From NCBI RefSeq assembly GCF_031583575.1, contig NZ_CP134146.1:434001-498000 (forward strand): a stretch of 64,000 nt of DNA, written 5' to 3'. The position numbers and the translations under genes were made by a program. Origin of the DNA: Thalassotalea nanhaiensis (GTDB taxonomy: Bacteria; Pseudomonadota; Gammaproteobacteria; Enterobacterales; Alteromonadaceae). The notes beneath the pieces were generated by a model that saw nothing but the letters and a program-made list of their open reading frames with translations, made no database searches and had not been told where the DNA came from. Position 1 is the stretch's first letter, and each line of letters begins with the position of its first letter. Below, piece after piece: positions 44,646 to 52,648 of this stretch.

Positions 44646-45361
44646 TGGAACTGTTAATTGATGTAGGTAATACTCGAGTCAAATATGCGCTGCTTGAAAA
44701 TAAGCATTTATCTAAAATTAATCATTGCTCAACGTTTGATTTTTTAAAATTATTAAGCAGCTTTGACCATATATCTTCGATACTCATTTCCTCTGTTTCT
44801 AATCAGCTGTTTTCAAAAGAAATACATACTTGGGCTGACTTACAAGATATCCAAATTAAAGACTTAAAAACTGAAGCTGAATCTTTTGGCATTAAAAACA
44901 GCTACGAAAATTATGCAACTATGGGGGCTGACCGCTGGTTAGCCGTTATTGGTGCACAATTTCTATACCCAAATGAAAACCTTTTAATTGTAGATGCTGG
45001 TACCGCGATCACTTTTGACCTAGTCGACAAGGAAAAACAACACCAGGGTGGCTGGATCATTCCTGGCGTGGATATGATGATGCAAGCGCTGTTTAAAAAT
45101 ACCGATAAAGTATTTGCTGAGCAAAGCACGATTGATGTGTTGGCGTTTGGAAAAAGCACCAGTGACAACGTTAACTTAGGTTGTTGGTCTACTGCGACTG
45201 CTGCGGTGCATGGTGCTGTGGCCATGACAAAAGATACTGACTACTCTATCGAAAGGGTTGTTTTTACCGGCGGTAATGGCGCTGAGTTAAATCGACTTGG
45301 ACAGTTTAATGCAACTTATGTAGAAAATTTAGTCTTTGTTGGTATGCAACGATTTCTATAA
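44645..45361 (+). CDS. coaX: Type III pantothenate kinase
   Basis: From the ATG at 44645 (overlapping the birA stop) the product is 238 aa, starting MELLIDVGNTRVKYA with the phosphate-binding DVGNT. The motifs MGADRWLAVIGA, VDAGTAITFDLV and FTGGNGAEL follow. It makes 4'-phosphopantothenate, the first step to coenzyme A. An upstream in-frame start at 44549 would lie wholly within birA and lacks family similarity. Confidence 0.95.
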   Translation: MELLIDVGNTRVKYALLENKHLSKINHCSTFDFLKLLSSFDHISSILISSVSNQLFSKEIHTWADLQDIQIKDLKTEAESFGIKNSYENYATMGADRWLAVIGAQFLYPNENLLIVDAGTAITFDLVDKEKQHQGGWIIPGVDMMMQALFKNTDKVFAEQSTIDVLAFGKSTSDNVNLGCWSTATAAVHGAVAMTKDTDYSIERVVFTGGNGAELNRLGQFNATYVENLVFVGMQRFL

Positions 45362-45476
45362 AAACTTAACTGGTTAAACCTTGTGGGTATTTCGTTAAAA
45401 TATTAATATTTTTATTACAAATTCGACTGAAAAAACAGCAACTAGAAAAAAAAGCGCACTTTTTTTAATTTAGCTA

Positions 45477-45505
45477 TTGCATGGTGCAAAACATTCATCT
45501 AGAAT
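45477..45505 (+). promoter_or_regulatory. Promoter of the tRNA-tuf operon
   Basis: TTGCAT and TAGAAT are 17 bp apart, 20 bp before the first tRNA. The DNA upstream is A/T-rich, like an UP element of stable-RNA promoters. Confidence 0.75.
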
Positions 45506-45524
45506 TCGCTCCACTTAATGCAGT

Positions 45525-45600
<76 letters not shown>

Positions 45601-45632
45601 TTAATACACTTTCCAAAGTGTTAAAAAATATT

Positions 45633-45717
45633 GGAGGGGTTCCCGAGTGGCCAAAGGGATCAGATTGTAAATCTGACGGCTCAGCCTTCGGTGGTTCGAA
45701 TCCACCTCCCTCCACCA
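45633..45717 (+). tRNA. tRNA-Tyr (anticodon GTA)
   Basis: An 85-nt class II tRNA with a long variable arm (ACGGCTCAGCCTTC) and encoded CCA. The anticodon stem-loop is CAGATTGTAAATCTG. Confidence 0.97.
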
Positions 45718-45748
45718 TTTTTTATTGTAAAGATAGTCTAATAGATAT

Positions 45749-45822
45749 GCGGACGTCGTATAGTGGTAATACCTTAGCCTTCCAAGCTAAAGCTGCGAGT
45801 TCGATTCTCGCCGTCCGCTCCA
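45749..45822 (+). tRNA. tRNA-Gly (anticodon TCC)
   Basis: A 74-nt tRNA with acceptor GCGGACG, anticodon loop CTTCCAA and encoded CCA. Confidence 0.97.
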
Positions 45823-45835
45823 TATTTTTATAAGC

Positions 45836-45911
45836 GCTGATATAGCTCAGTTGGTAGAGCGCACCCTTGGTAAGGGTGAGGTCGGCAGTTCGAATCTGCC
45901 TATTAGCACCA
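45836..45911 (+). tRNA. tRNA-Thr (anticodon GGT)
   Basis: A 76-nt tRNA with acceptor GCTGATA pairing with TATTAGC (one G-T pair), anticodon GGT and encoded CCA. It is the last of the four tRNAs, 97 bp before tuf. Confidence 0.97.
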
Positions 45912-46008
45912 TTCCCTGGACCCCCTGAAGTTGCTTCTTCAATATCTATCTTTCGTCTTTACCTTAAAAAATAAACACATTTTACAATTATTTTAAAGGT
46001 ATTTAACA

Positions 46009-47193
46009 ATGGCTAAAGAAAAATTTGAACGTTCGAAACCACATGTAAACGTAGGTACAATCGGACACGTTGACCACGGTAAAACAACATTAACTGCTGC
46101 AATCTCAGCTGTACTTACAAAAGTACACGGTGGTGAAGTTAAAGATTTCGCACAAATCGATAACGCTCCAGAAGAGCGCGAGCGTGGTATTACAATCAAT
46201 ACTTCTCACATTGAGTACGATACAGATACACGTCACTACGCACACGTAGACTGTCCAGGTCACGCCGATTACGTTAAAAACATGATCACTGGTGCTGCAC
46301 AAATGGATGGTGCTATCTTAGTAGTTGCTGCTACAGATGGTCCTATGCCACAAACACGTGAGCACATCTTACTATCTCGCCAAGTTGGTGTTCCATTCAT
46401 TATTGTTTTCATGAACAAATGTGACATGGTTGATGACGAAGAGTTATTAGAATTAGTAGAAATGGAAGTTCGTGAACTTCTTTCAGAATACGATTTCCCA
46501 GGTGATGACTTACCAGTAATCCAAGGTTCTGCATTAGGCGCACTTCAAGGTGAAGCTAAATGGGAAGAGAAAGTAGTTGAACTTGCTGACGCACTTGATT
46601 CTTACATTCCAGAGCCAGAGCGTGCAATCGATGGTGACTTCATTCTTCCAATCGAAGATGTTTTCTCAATCCAAGGTCGTGGTACGGTTGTAACAGGTCG
46701 TGTTGAACGTGGTATCGTACGTGTAGGTGACGAAGTTGCTATCGTAGGTATCAAAGACACAACAGTAACTACATGTACTGGTGTTGAAATGTTCCGTAAG
46801 CTTCTTGACGAAGGTCGTGCTGGCGAAAACTGTGGTGTTTTATTACGTGGTACTAAGCGTGAAGAAGTACAACGTGGCCAAGTATTATGTAAGCCTGGTT
46901 CAGTTAACCCACACACTAAATTCGAATCAGAAGTATACGTGTTAAGTAAAGATGAAGGTGGTCGTCATACTCCATTCTTCAAAGGTTACCGTCCACAGTT
47001 CTACTTCCGTACAACAGATATCACAGGTGCTGTAGAGCTTCCTGCAGGTGTTGAAATGGTAATGCCTGGCGACAACCTTAAGTTTGTTGTTGAGCTAATC
47101 AACCCAATCGCGATGGAAGAAGGTTTACGCTTCGCTATCCGTGAAGGTGGCCGTACAGTTGGTGCTGGTGTTGTATCTAAAATCATCGACTAA
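46009..47193 (+). CDS. tuf: Elongation factor Tu
   Basis: The 394-aa GTPase carries aminoacyl-tRNA to the ribosome. G motifs are [17 protein letters not shown] and MNKCD, and the C-terminal domain ends [11 protein letters not shown]. Codon use is strongly biased, as expected for a highly expressed gene. It corresponds to tufB by its tRNA neighbours; a second copy would be expected after fusA, beyond the window. Confidence 0.98.
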   Translation: MAKEKFERSKPHVNVGTIGHVDHGKTTLTAAISAVLTKVHGGEVKDFAQIDNAPEERERGITINTSHIEYDTDTRHYAHVDCPGHADYVKNMITGAAQMDGAILVVAATDGPMPQTREHILLSRQVGVPFIIVFMNKCDMVDDEELLELVEMEVRELLSEYDFPGDDLPVIQGSALGALQGEAKWEEKVVELADALDSYIPEPERAIDGDFILPIEDVFSIQGRGTVVTGRVERGIVRVGDEVAIVGIKDTTVTTCTGVEMFRKLLDEGRAGENCGVLLRGTKREEVQRGQVLCKPGSVNPHTKFESEVYVLSKDEGGRHTPFFKGYRPQFYFRTTDITGAVELPAGVEMVMPGDNLKFVVELINPIAMEEGLRFAIREGGRTVGAGVVSKIID

Positions 47194-47219
47194 TATCGAT
47201 AATTTATAGAACACTAAAG

Positions 47220-47245
47220 AAAGGTCGCTAACGCGGCCTTTTTTA
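47220..47245 (+). terminator. Intrinsic terminator of tuf
   Basis: AAAGGTCGC pairs with GCGGCCTTT (one G-T) over a TAAC loop, then a T-tract. Confidence 0.9.
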
Positions 47246-47259
47246 TTGGGTAAAAATTA

Positions 47260-47336
47260 GAAACGAGAAACGAGAAACGAGAAACGAGAAACGAGAAACG
47301 AAAAACGAAAAACGAAAAACGAGAAACGAGAAACGA
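47260..47336. repeat. Heptamer tandem repeat (GAAACGA), eleven units
   Basis: Eleven direct units of 7 bp: six GAAACGA, three AAAACGA, then two GAAACGA. It starts 15 bp after the tuf terminator. The block of three variant units in the middle suggests expansion by unit duplication. Confidence 0.92.
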
Positions 47337-47486
47337 GACCTTTTACCTGAATTTATTTCAGGATCTCTGTTTTTCAACGGCACTATTTTTTGAGTCAAAA
47401 CAATGAACAAAAAGGAAAACGCAGCGGTTCGTTTCTCGCCCCTCGCTTCTTTTTTTAGTTTTCCTCTGTTGATCACCAATTTTCAC
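47337..47486. repeat. Repeat-rich spacer between tuf and tRNA-Trp
   Basis: It contains the small hairpin CCTGAA/TTCAGG (about 47347-47363) and a stretch with GTTTCTCG on the opposite strand sense to the heptamers. A minus-strand ORF across this area is only translated repeat (FSFLVSR units) and is not a gene. Confidence 0.45.
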
Positions 47487-47514
47487 TTGAGTAATAGATT
47501 TTACAACGTATAAT
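47487..47514 (+). promoter_or_regulatory. Promoter for tRNA-Trp and secE-nusG
   Basis: TTGAGT and a consensus TATAAT are 16 bp apart, about 95 bp before tRNA-Trp. Confidence 0.65.
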
Positions 47515-47607
47515 AGCCCCTCACTTCTGATGTTAATCTTAATTTTCCAAACAAAATCTAAGAACCGCATGACAAGTGTATGTGTACCTTTTTAAGGTAT
47601 GAAATTT

Positions 47608-47683
47608 AGGGGTGTAGTTCCAATGGCAGAACGTCGGATTCCAAATCCGAATGTTGGGAGTTCGAATCTCTCCACCCCTGCCA
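47608..47683 (+). tRNA. tRNA-Trp (anticodon CCA)
   Basis: A 76-nt tRNA with acceptor AGGGGTG/CACCCCT, anticodon stem CGGAT-TCCAA-ATCCG and encoded CCA. The position just before secE is common in Alteromonadales and Vibrionales. Confidence 0.97.
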
Positions 47684-47748
47684 TATTATCCAAACCTCGT
47701 CGTTAGACGGGGTAGTTTTGTCCTATTGACAGGAACAGGTTAGAAGTT

Positions 47749-48129
47749 ATGAATGCAAGTGCAGAAAACCAAACTAGTGGTTCTCTAGATTCAGTAAAGT
47801 GGGTTTTAGTTTTCCTACTTTTAGGTGGTGCCGTTTTTGGTAATTATTATTACGGTGAAATGTCAGTTCTTGTAAGAGCTGGTGCTGTAGTAGCGGCAGT
47901 AGTTATTGCTGGCTTTATTGCTATGCAGACTACAAAAGGTCGTAATGCAGTTTCTTTCGCTAAGGAATCTCGTACTGAAGTACGTAAAGTTGTTTGGCCA
48001 ACTAGACAGGAAGCTATTCAAACAACTGCTATTGTTCTTGTAGCAACCATGATTATGTCTCTTATTTTATGGGGCTTAGATAGCGCATTATTTGCTATTG
48101 TAAACTTTATCACTTCGTTACAGGTGTAA
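47749..48129 (+). CDS. secE: Preprotein translocase subunit SecE
   Basis: The 126-aa protein has three membrane segments (about 18-37, 44-62, 95-118) and the conserved cytoplasmic SRTEVRKVVWPTRQEA before the last one. It is the three-segment form of gammaproteobacteria and stabilises SecY. It is three bases from nusG. Confidence 0.97.
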   Translation: MNASAENQTSGSLDSVKWVLVFLLLGGAVFGNYYYGEMSVLVRAGAVVAAVVIAGFIAMQTTKGRNAVSFAKESRTEVRKVVWPTRQEAIQTTAIVLVATMIMSLILWGLDSALFAIVNFITSLQV

Positions 48130-48132
48130 TTT

Positions 48133-48681
48133 ATGTCTGAAGATAGAAAATTAAGATGGTATGTTGTACAAGCGTTTTCTGGTTATGAAGCTCGTGTACA
48201 AAAAACTCTTTTAGAGCACATTGAAATTCAAGGCTTAGAAGACAAGTTTGGTCAAATTCTCGTACCTACTGAAGAAGTTGTTGAAATGCGCGCTGGTCAA
48301 AAGCGTAAAAGCGCACGTAAATTCTTCCCAGGTTATGTGTTAATCGAAATGCTTCCTGATGATCTTGAAGCTTGGCATTTAGTTAAAAGCGTACCTCGTG
48401 TATTAGGTTTCATCGGTGGTACTACTGATCGCCCTAGACCTATTTCTCAAAAAGAAGCTGATCGCATATTACAACGTCTTGAAGAGTCTGTTGACCAACC
48501 AAGACCTAAAACATTGTTTGAGCCAGGCGAAGTTGTTCGTGTTATTGACGGACCATTTGCAGACTTTAACGGTGTTGTTGAAGAACTTGATTACGAGAAG
48601 AGCCGTATTAAAGTATCGGTATCTATCTTTGGTCGTTCTACACCAGTTGAACTTGAGTTTGCTCAGGTAGAAAAAGGTTAA
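48133..48681 (+). CDS. nusG: Transcription termination/antitermination protein NusG
   Basis: The 182-aa protein has the NGN domain ([27 protein letters not shown]) and a C-terminal KOW domain ([19 protein letters not shown]). It links RNA polymerase to Rho and to the ribosome. A strong terminator follows, separating it from the ribosomal genes. Confidence 0.97.
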   Translation: MSEDRKLRWYVVQAFSGYEARVQKTLLEHIEIQGLEDKFGQILVPTEEVVEMRAGQKRKSARKFFPGYVLIEMLPDDLEAWHLVKSVPRVLGFIGGTTDRPRPISQKEADRILQRLEESVDQPRPKTLFEPGEVVRVIDGPFADFNGVVEELDYEKSRIKVSVSIFGRSTPVELEFAQVEKG

Positions 48682-48702
48682 AACTTTTTCAAAATGAATA
48701 AA

Positions 48703-48732
48703 AAAAACCAGAGCAATGCTCTGGTTTTTTTG
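48703..48732 (+). terminator. Intrinsic terminator of nusG
   Basis: AAACCAGAGC and GCTCTGGTTT pair over a 3-nt loop, with an A-tract before and seven T residues after. Confidence 0.92.
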
Positions 48733-48789
48733 TATATGGATATACTTATCCTCGACAGGCAGGGACAGCCTTTAGAGAGGGTTACGTTC

Positions 48790-48872
48790 AGGGATGAAAT
48801 AATGCAAATCACCATGGATGGTTTTAGATTTGTAAAGACTTAGGGATGAGCGAATGCAAATCACGCTAGACA
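48790..48872. repeat. Two direct repeats of about 31 bp
   Basis: AGGGATGAAATAATGCAAAT (from 48790) and AGGGATGAGCGAATGCAAAT (from 48842) match at 17 of 20 bases; similarity then fades. They lie between nusG and the inserted permease gene. Similar units are dispersed in related genomes, as far as I recall. Confidence 0.6.
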
Positions 48873-48962
48873 GATTAAGAGATGTTGCGTCAGGGTGAAT
48901 GAACATAAAAAATAGCGTTTGAGCTTGTTATCCTAATAATTATTATTTATCGTTAAACACTT

Positions 48963-49859
48963 ATGTTATCTAGTCTTATCTCCATAAAATACCGTAGAGC
49001 AACAATTTTGGCTACATTAAGCCTTGTTGCATTTTGGGCTGTATTACTATGGAACCAAACTAACCCGTTGCAATTAGTCAGTGATTTTTTGGGTTTTTTC
49101 TTTTTAGGGATCGGCGGGGCAATAACCGCAAACTCAACAGGTGCTGGCGGTGGTGTTGTTTTTGTACCTTCGTTTAATGCCTTAGGAATGGCAATTGATG
49201 AGGTTATTGCTACAAGTTTTGCTATTCAATGTTTTGGGATGACTGTAGGGAGCATTTCTTGGTTAATATTTTTTAATGGCGACAGTAAACAAAAAATTGA
49301 AAGGGTTAATCTTTTATATCAAACATTAGCGTGTAGCGTGCCAATGTCTATTGCGGGTATATGGCTAGTTCAATACTTTCACTTACTCCCCGTCACCTCC
49401 ATAAATACTATCTTTAGTGTATTCTCATTAATATTTGGTATTGTTGTGCTATATCACTGTGTTTATCTAGGGAAACGTTCAACGCACCGCGGTGTTAAAC
49501 AATTAACTAAACCAGAGCTGTTACTCATCGCTGTCACCAGTTTTATTGGTGGAATCATCACAGCATGGATTTCAGTAGGTATAGGAGAAATTCTTGCCGT
49601 AATTCTCCTATTGCGGGGATTTTCAGTTATGTTTTCAGTTGCCGCCGGAGTGGTTGTTTCTTCTATATCCGTTCTAAGTGGTATTCCATACTTTATTAGC
49701 GAACAATTAATCAATTTAGATGTTCTGCTATTTGCTGCGCCGGGGGCAATGGTTGGCGCACTTGTTGCCAGGTTTATCGCTCAAGCTTTAGGGCCACAAA
49801 AACTAAAACTGTTTTTAGGCAGTTGGATTTTATTTGTTGGTTTGGCGGGCCTGCTTTAA
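48963..49859 (+). CDS. TauE/SafE (TSUP) family permease
   Basis: The 298-aa protein has about eight to nine membrane segments, and GITANSTGAGGGVVFVPSF-type glycine-rich sequence in the first half is typical of TSUP proteins; SVGIGEILAV is the second-half counterpart. Members move sulfite, sulfoacetate or similar organic anions. It lies between nusG and rplK, which are normally adjacent, flanked by repeats and a terminator. The substrate is unknown. Confidence 0.85.
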   Translation: MLSSLISIKYRRATILATLSLVAFWAVLLWNQTNPLQLVSDFLGFFFLGIGGAITANSTGAGGGVVFVPSFNALGMAIDEVIATSFAIQCFGMTVGSISWLIFFNGDSKQKIERVNLLYQTLACSVPMSIAGIWLVQYFHLLPVTSINTIFSVFSLIFGIVVLYHCVYLGKRSTHRGVKQLTKPELLLIAVTSFIGGIITAWISVGIGEILAVILLLRGFSVMFSVAAGVVVSSISVLSGIPYFISEQLINLDVLLFAAPGAMVGALVARFIAQALGPQKLKLFLGSWILFVGLAGLL

Positions 49860-49926
49860 TAAAACCGTTTATTTTCCCTACTTACCCACTTTTTGCCCTT
49901 TTTTTAAACAAAATTACAATTCATCC

Positions 49927-49956
49927 TTGCACATTTGCCTCTGGTTAATATATAAT
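49927..49956 (+). promoter_or_regulatory. Promoter of rplK-rplA
   Basis: TTGCAC and TATAAT are 18 bp apart, about 100 bp before rplK. The leader after it contains AACGGGGAGCTG, a plausible part of the L1 autoregulatory site. Confidence 0.7.
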
Positions 49957-50056
49957 CCGCTGCCGATTTTATTTGGGGACAGATAGAATCGTTTTTTGTT
50001 AACGGGGAGCTGTTTTAACTAATAGCGTTCGAACCCATACTAAAGGTATAAAAACC

Positions 50057-50485
50057 ATGGCTAAAAAAGTCCAAGCTCTAATCAAGCTACAGGTTGCTGC
50101 CGGTGCAGCTAACCCGTCACCACCAGTTGGTCCTGCACTAGGTCAACACGGTGTAAACATCATGGAATTCTGTAAAGCGTTTAACGCAAAAACAGATTCT
50201 TTAGAAAAAGGCGCTCCAGTACCAGTAGTTATTACTGTATACAACGATCGTTCTTTCACTTTTGAAACAAAAACTCCACCTGCTTCTTACTTACTTAAGA
50301 AAGCTGCTGGTATCAAAAGTGGTTCAGGCCGTCCTAACACAGAAAAAGTTGGTACAGTAACTACTGCACAACTTGAAGAAATCGTTAAGACTAAAGAACC
50401 TGATTTAACTGCTGGCTCACTTGAAGCTGCAGTGCGTACCATTGCGGGTTCTGCTCGTTCAATGGGTTTAGTGGTAGAGGATTAA
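50057..50485 (+). CDS. rplK: 50S ribosomal protein L11
   Basis: The 142-aa protein has [21 protein letters not shown] and the C-terminal rRNA-binding [19 protein letters not shown]. It binds the GTPase centre of 23S rRNA and is needed for RelA activation. It is three bases from rplA. Confidence 0.98.
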   Translation: MAKKVQALIKLQVAAGAANPSPPVGPALGQHGVNIMEFCKAFNAKTDSLEKGAPVPVVITVYNDRSFTFETKTPPASYLLKKAAGIKSGSGRPNTEKVGTVTTAQLEEIVKTKEPDLTAGSLEAAVRTIAGSARSMGLVVED

Positions 50486-50488
50486 TCA

Positions 50489-51187
50489 ATGGCTAAATTA
50501 TCAAAACGCGCTCGTCTTATCCGTGAAAAAGTAGACGTATTAAAAGAATATGAAATCAATGAAGCAATCACACTTCTTAAAGAATTAGCAACTGCTAACT
50601 TTAGAGAAAGTGTTGATGTAGCTGTTAAGCTAGGCATTGATGCACGTAAATCTGATCAAAACGTTCGTGGCGCTACAGTATTACCAAATGGTACTGGTCG
50701 TGACGTACGCGTTGCAGTATTTACACAAGGCGCAAATGTTGAGAAGGCTCAAGAAGCTGGTGCTGACATTATCGGTATGGAAGACTTAGCTGAACAAGTT
50801 AAGGCTGGCGAAATGAACTTTGACGTTGTTATCGCTACTCCAGACGCAATGCGTGTTGTAGGTCAACTAGGTCAAGTATTAGGTCCTCGTGGTTTAATGC
50901 CTAACCCTAAAGTTGGTACTGTTACTCCAGACGTTGCTACTGCAGTTAAAAATGCTAAAGCTGGTCAGGTTCGTTACCGTAATGACAAGAATGGTATCAT
51001 CCATTCTACAATCGGTAAGGTTGACTTTGAAAACGCTCAATTGGAAGAAAACTTAGTAGCTTTACTTGCTGCGCTTACTAAAGCTAAGCCTGCTCAAGCG
51101 AAAGGTGCGTATCTTGCAAAAATTAGCTTATCAACAACTATGGGTGCTGGTGTTGCCATCGCTCAAAACTCGTTGAAAATCGCTTAA
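50489..51187 (+). CDS. rplA: 50S ribosomal protein L1
   Basis: The 232-aa protein has the L1 signature around [17 protein letters not shown] and a C-terminal [14 protein letters not shown]. It forms the L1 stalk and represses translation of its own rplK-rplA mRNA. Confidence 0.98.
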   Translation: MAKLSKRARLIREKVDVLKEYEINEAITLLKELATANFRESVDVAVKLGIDARKSDQNVRGATVLPNGTGRDVRVAVFTQGANVEKAQEAGADIIGMEDLAEQVKAGEMNFDVVIATPDAMRVVGQLGQVLGPRGLMPNPKVGTVTPDVATAVKNAKAGQVRYRNDKNGIIHSTIGKVDFENAQLEENLVALLAALTKAKPAQAKGAYLAKISLSTTMGAGVAIAQNSLKIA

Positions 51188-51194
51188 TTTAGCG

Positions 51195-51224
51195 TTTTAC
51201 ATGGGGTAGAAATTAGACTATAAT
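51195..51224 (+). promoter_or_regulatory. Probable rplJ promoter
   Basis: A consensus TATAAT at 51219-51224 follows TTTTAC (51195-51200) by 18 bp, directly after rplA. It would drive rplJ-rplL-rpoB-rpoC. Confidence 0.6.
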
Positions 51225-51277
51225 TTCGCCCCTAAAAATTTGGTAGGTGCTGGTGTCTTTTTAGATATTCAGCTCCC

Positions 51278-51426
51278 GTCCAAGACCGTAGGTGTTGTTA
51301 AACCCTTAAGTACTTTATGAGTATGGCGCTGACAACTTAATGTCCTACGTAGATGGTGATTACCCAGATATTTTCCTAAATTTCTGGCTCTCGCCGTAAT
51401 GGCCTAAGGTGAATGATTACCTTAGG
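51278..51426 (+). promoter_or_regulatory. L10 leader (ribosomal protein L10 autoregulatory RNA)
   Basis: CCAAGACCGTAGGTGTTGTT and later CCTACGTAGATGGTG match the paired core of the gammaproteobacterial L10 leader. The L10-L7/L12 complex binds this RNA and shuts off rplJ translation. An 8-bp perfect hairpin, CCTAAGGT/ACCTTAGG (51403-51426), ends it 33 bp before the rplJ ribosome site. Confidence 0.85.
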
Positions 51427-51472
51427 AGTTTTAAATATCGGATTCGTCCGGTGAAACCAGGAGTTAAAGCCA

Positions 51473-51967
51473 ATGGCTATCAATCTTGATGATAAAAAAG
51501 CAATTGTTGCTGAAGTTCAAGAAGCTGCTACTGGCGCTCAATCAGCTGTAATCGTGGATTCTCGCGGTGTAACAGTTGAAGCAATTACTACTTTGCGTAA
51601 AGAAGCTCGTGAAAACGGTGTATGGATGAAGGTTGTTCGTAACACGTTAGCACGTCGCGCATTGGAAGGAACTGAATTCTCATGTATCTCTGATACATTA
51701 GTTGGTCCTTCACTAATTGCATTTTCAAACGAGCACCCAGGTGCTGCAGCACGTTTGTTCACAGATTTCGCTAAATCTAACGAAAACTTTGAACTTAAAG
51801 CGGCAGCATTTGAAGGCAACGTTGTAGAAATCTCGCTACTAGCGAAATTACCTACTTACGACGAAGCTATTGCACGTGTAATGAGCGTTATGAAAGAAGC
51901 ATCTGCAGGCAAACTTGCTCGCACTATTGCTGCAGTTCGCGATCAGAAAGAAGAAGCAGCAGCATAA
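51473..51967 (+). CDS. rplJ: 50S ribosomal protein L10
   Basis: The 164-aa protein has [20 protein letters not shown] and the C-terminal helix that binds L7/L12 dimers. The ribosome site CAGGAG is clear. It is preceded by its own regulatory leader. Confidence 0.98.
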   Translation: MAINLDDKKAIVAEVQEAATGAQSAVIVDSRGVTVEAITTLRKEARENGVWMKVVRNTLARRALEGTEFSCISDTLVGPSLIAFSNEHPGAAARLFTDFAKSNENFELKAAAFEGNVVEISLLAKLPTYDEAIARVMSVMKEASAGKLARTIAAVRDQKEEAAA

Positions 51968-52040
51968 TTACGCTGTTAGCTTATATTTATATAGTTATAT
52001 AACAGCGTATTAGCTGTTTTAAAGAAATAGGAAAAACATT

Positions 52041-52406
52041 ATGTCTATCTCTCAAGAAGATATTTTAAACGCAATTGCAGACATGTCTGTAATGGATGTT
52101 GTTGCTTTAGTTGAAGCAATGGAAGAAAAATTCGGCGTAACTGCTGCTGTTGGTGTTGCTGTTGCAGCTGACGCTGGTGGTGCTGCTGAAGAGCAAACAG
52201 AATTTGACGTAGTAATGACTTCTTTCGGTGAGAAGAAAGTTGCTGTAATCAAAGCTGTTCGTGGCGCTACAGGTCTTGGCCTTAAAGAAGCTAAAGAGAT
52301 GGTTGAAGCCGCTCCTAAAGCTATCAAAGAAGGCGTTGAGAAAGCTGAAGCTGAAGCTCTTAAAGCTGATCTTGAAGCTGCTGGCGCAACTGTTGAGATC
52401 AAATAA
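52041..52406 (+). CDS. rplL: 50S ribosomal protein L7/L12
   Basis: The 121-aa protein has the N-terminal dimer helix pair, an Ala/Gly-rich hinge ([10 protein letters not shown]) and the C-terminal domain with [18 protein letters not shown]. It forms the stalk that recruits translation GTPases. Confidence 0.98.
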   Translation: MSISQEDILNAIADMSVMDVVALVEAMEEKFGVTAAVGVAVAADAGGAAEEQTEFDVVMTSFGEKKVAVIKAVRGATGLGLKEAKEMVEAAPKAIKEGVEKAEAEALKADLEAAGATVEIK

Positions 52407-52445
52407 TCTGTATTTATACAGATTAGCTGCCTAAATTAGGCAATG

Positions 52446-52474
52446 GCTGGTGATTTATATCACCGGCCTTTTTG
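52446..52474 (+). terminator. Attenuator between rplL and rpoB
   Basis: GCTGGTGAT and ATCACCGGC form a 9-bp stem (one G-T) followed by CTTTTT. In enterobacteria a partial terminator here sets RNA polymerase subunit levels below those of ribosomal proteins. Confidence 0.8.
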
Positions 52475-52648
52475 CGCTAAAAGAGATGGAATTTTAACCA
52501 TTTCAATATTTTGGTTCTTTTTTGAATCAAAACAGTGCATTATTGATTATTAACCAAAATTTAACGGAGTTATTTTTTGGTTTTTAATTAGTTTTATTCC
52601 TGACTTATTTGAGTCAGATTTGGCCATAACCAGCTAGATGAGGAACCC

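Noticed and set aside
47260..47336. Possible CRISPR array
   Set aside because: Units are 7 bp with no spacers, and no cas genes are present.
47243..47479. Minus-strand ORF with repeating FSFLVSR-like peptides
   Set aside because: It is the translation of the heptamer tandem repeat plus flanking repeats; a 7-bp unit read in frames gives such peptides by itself.
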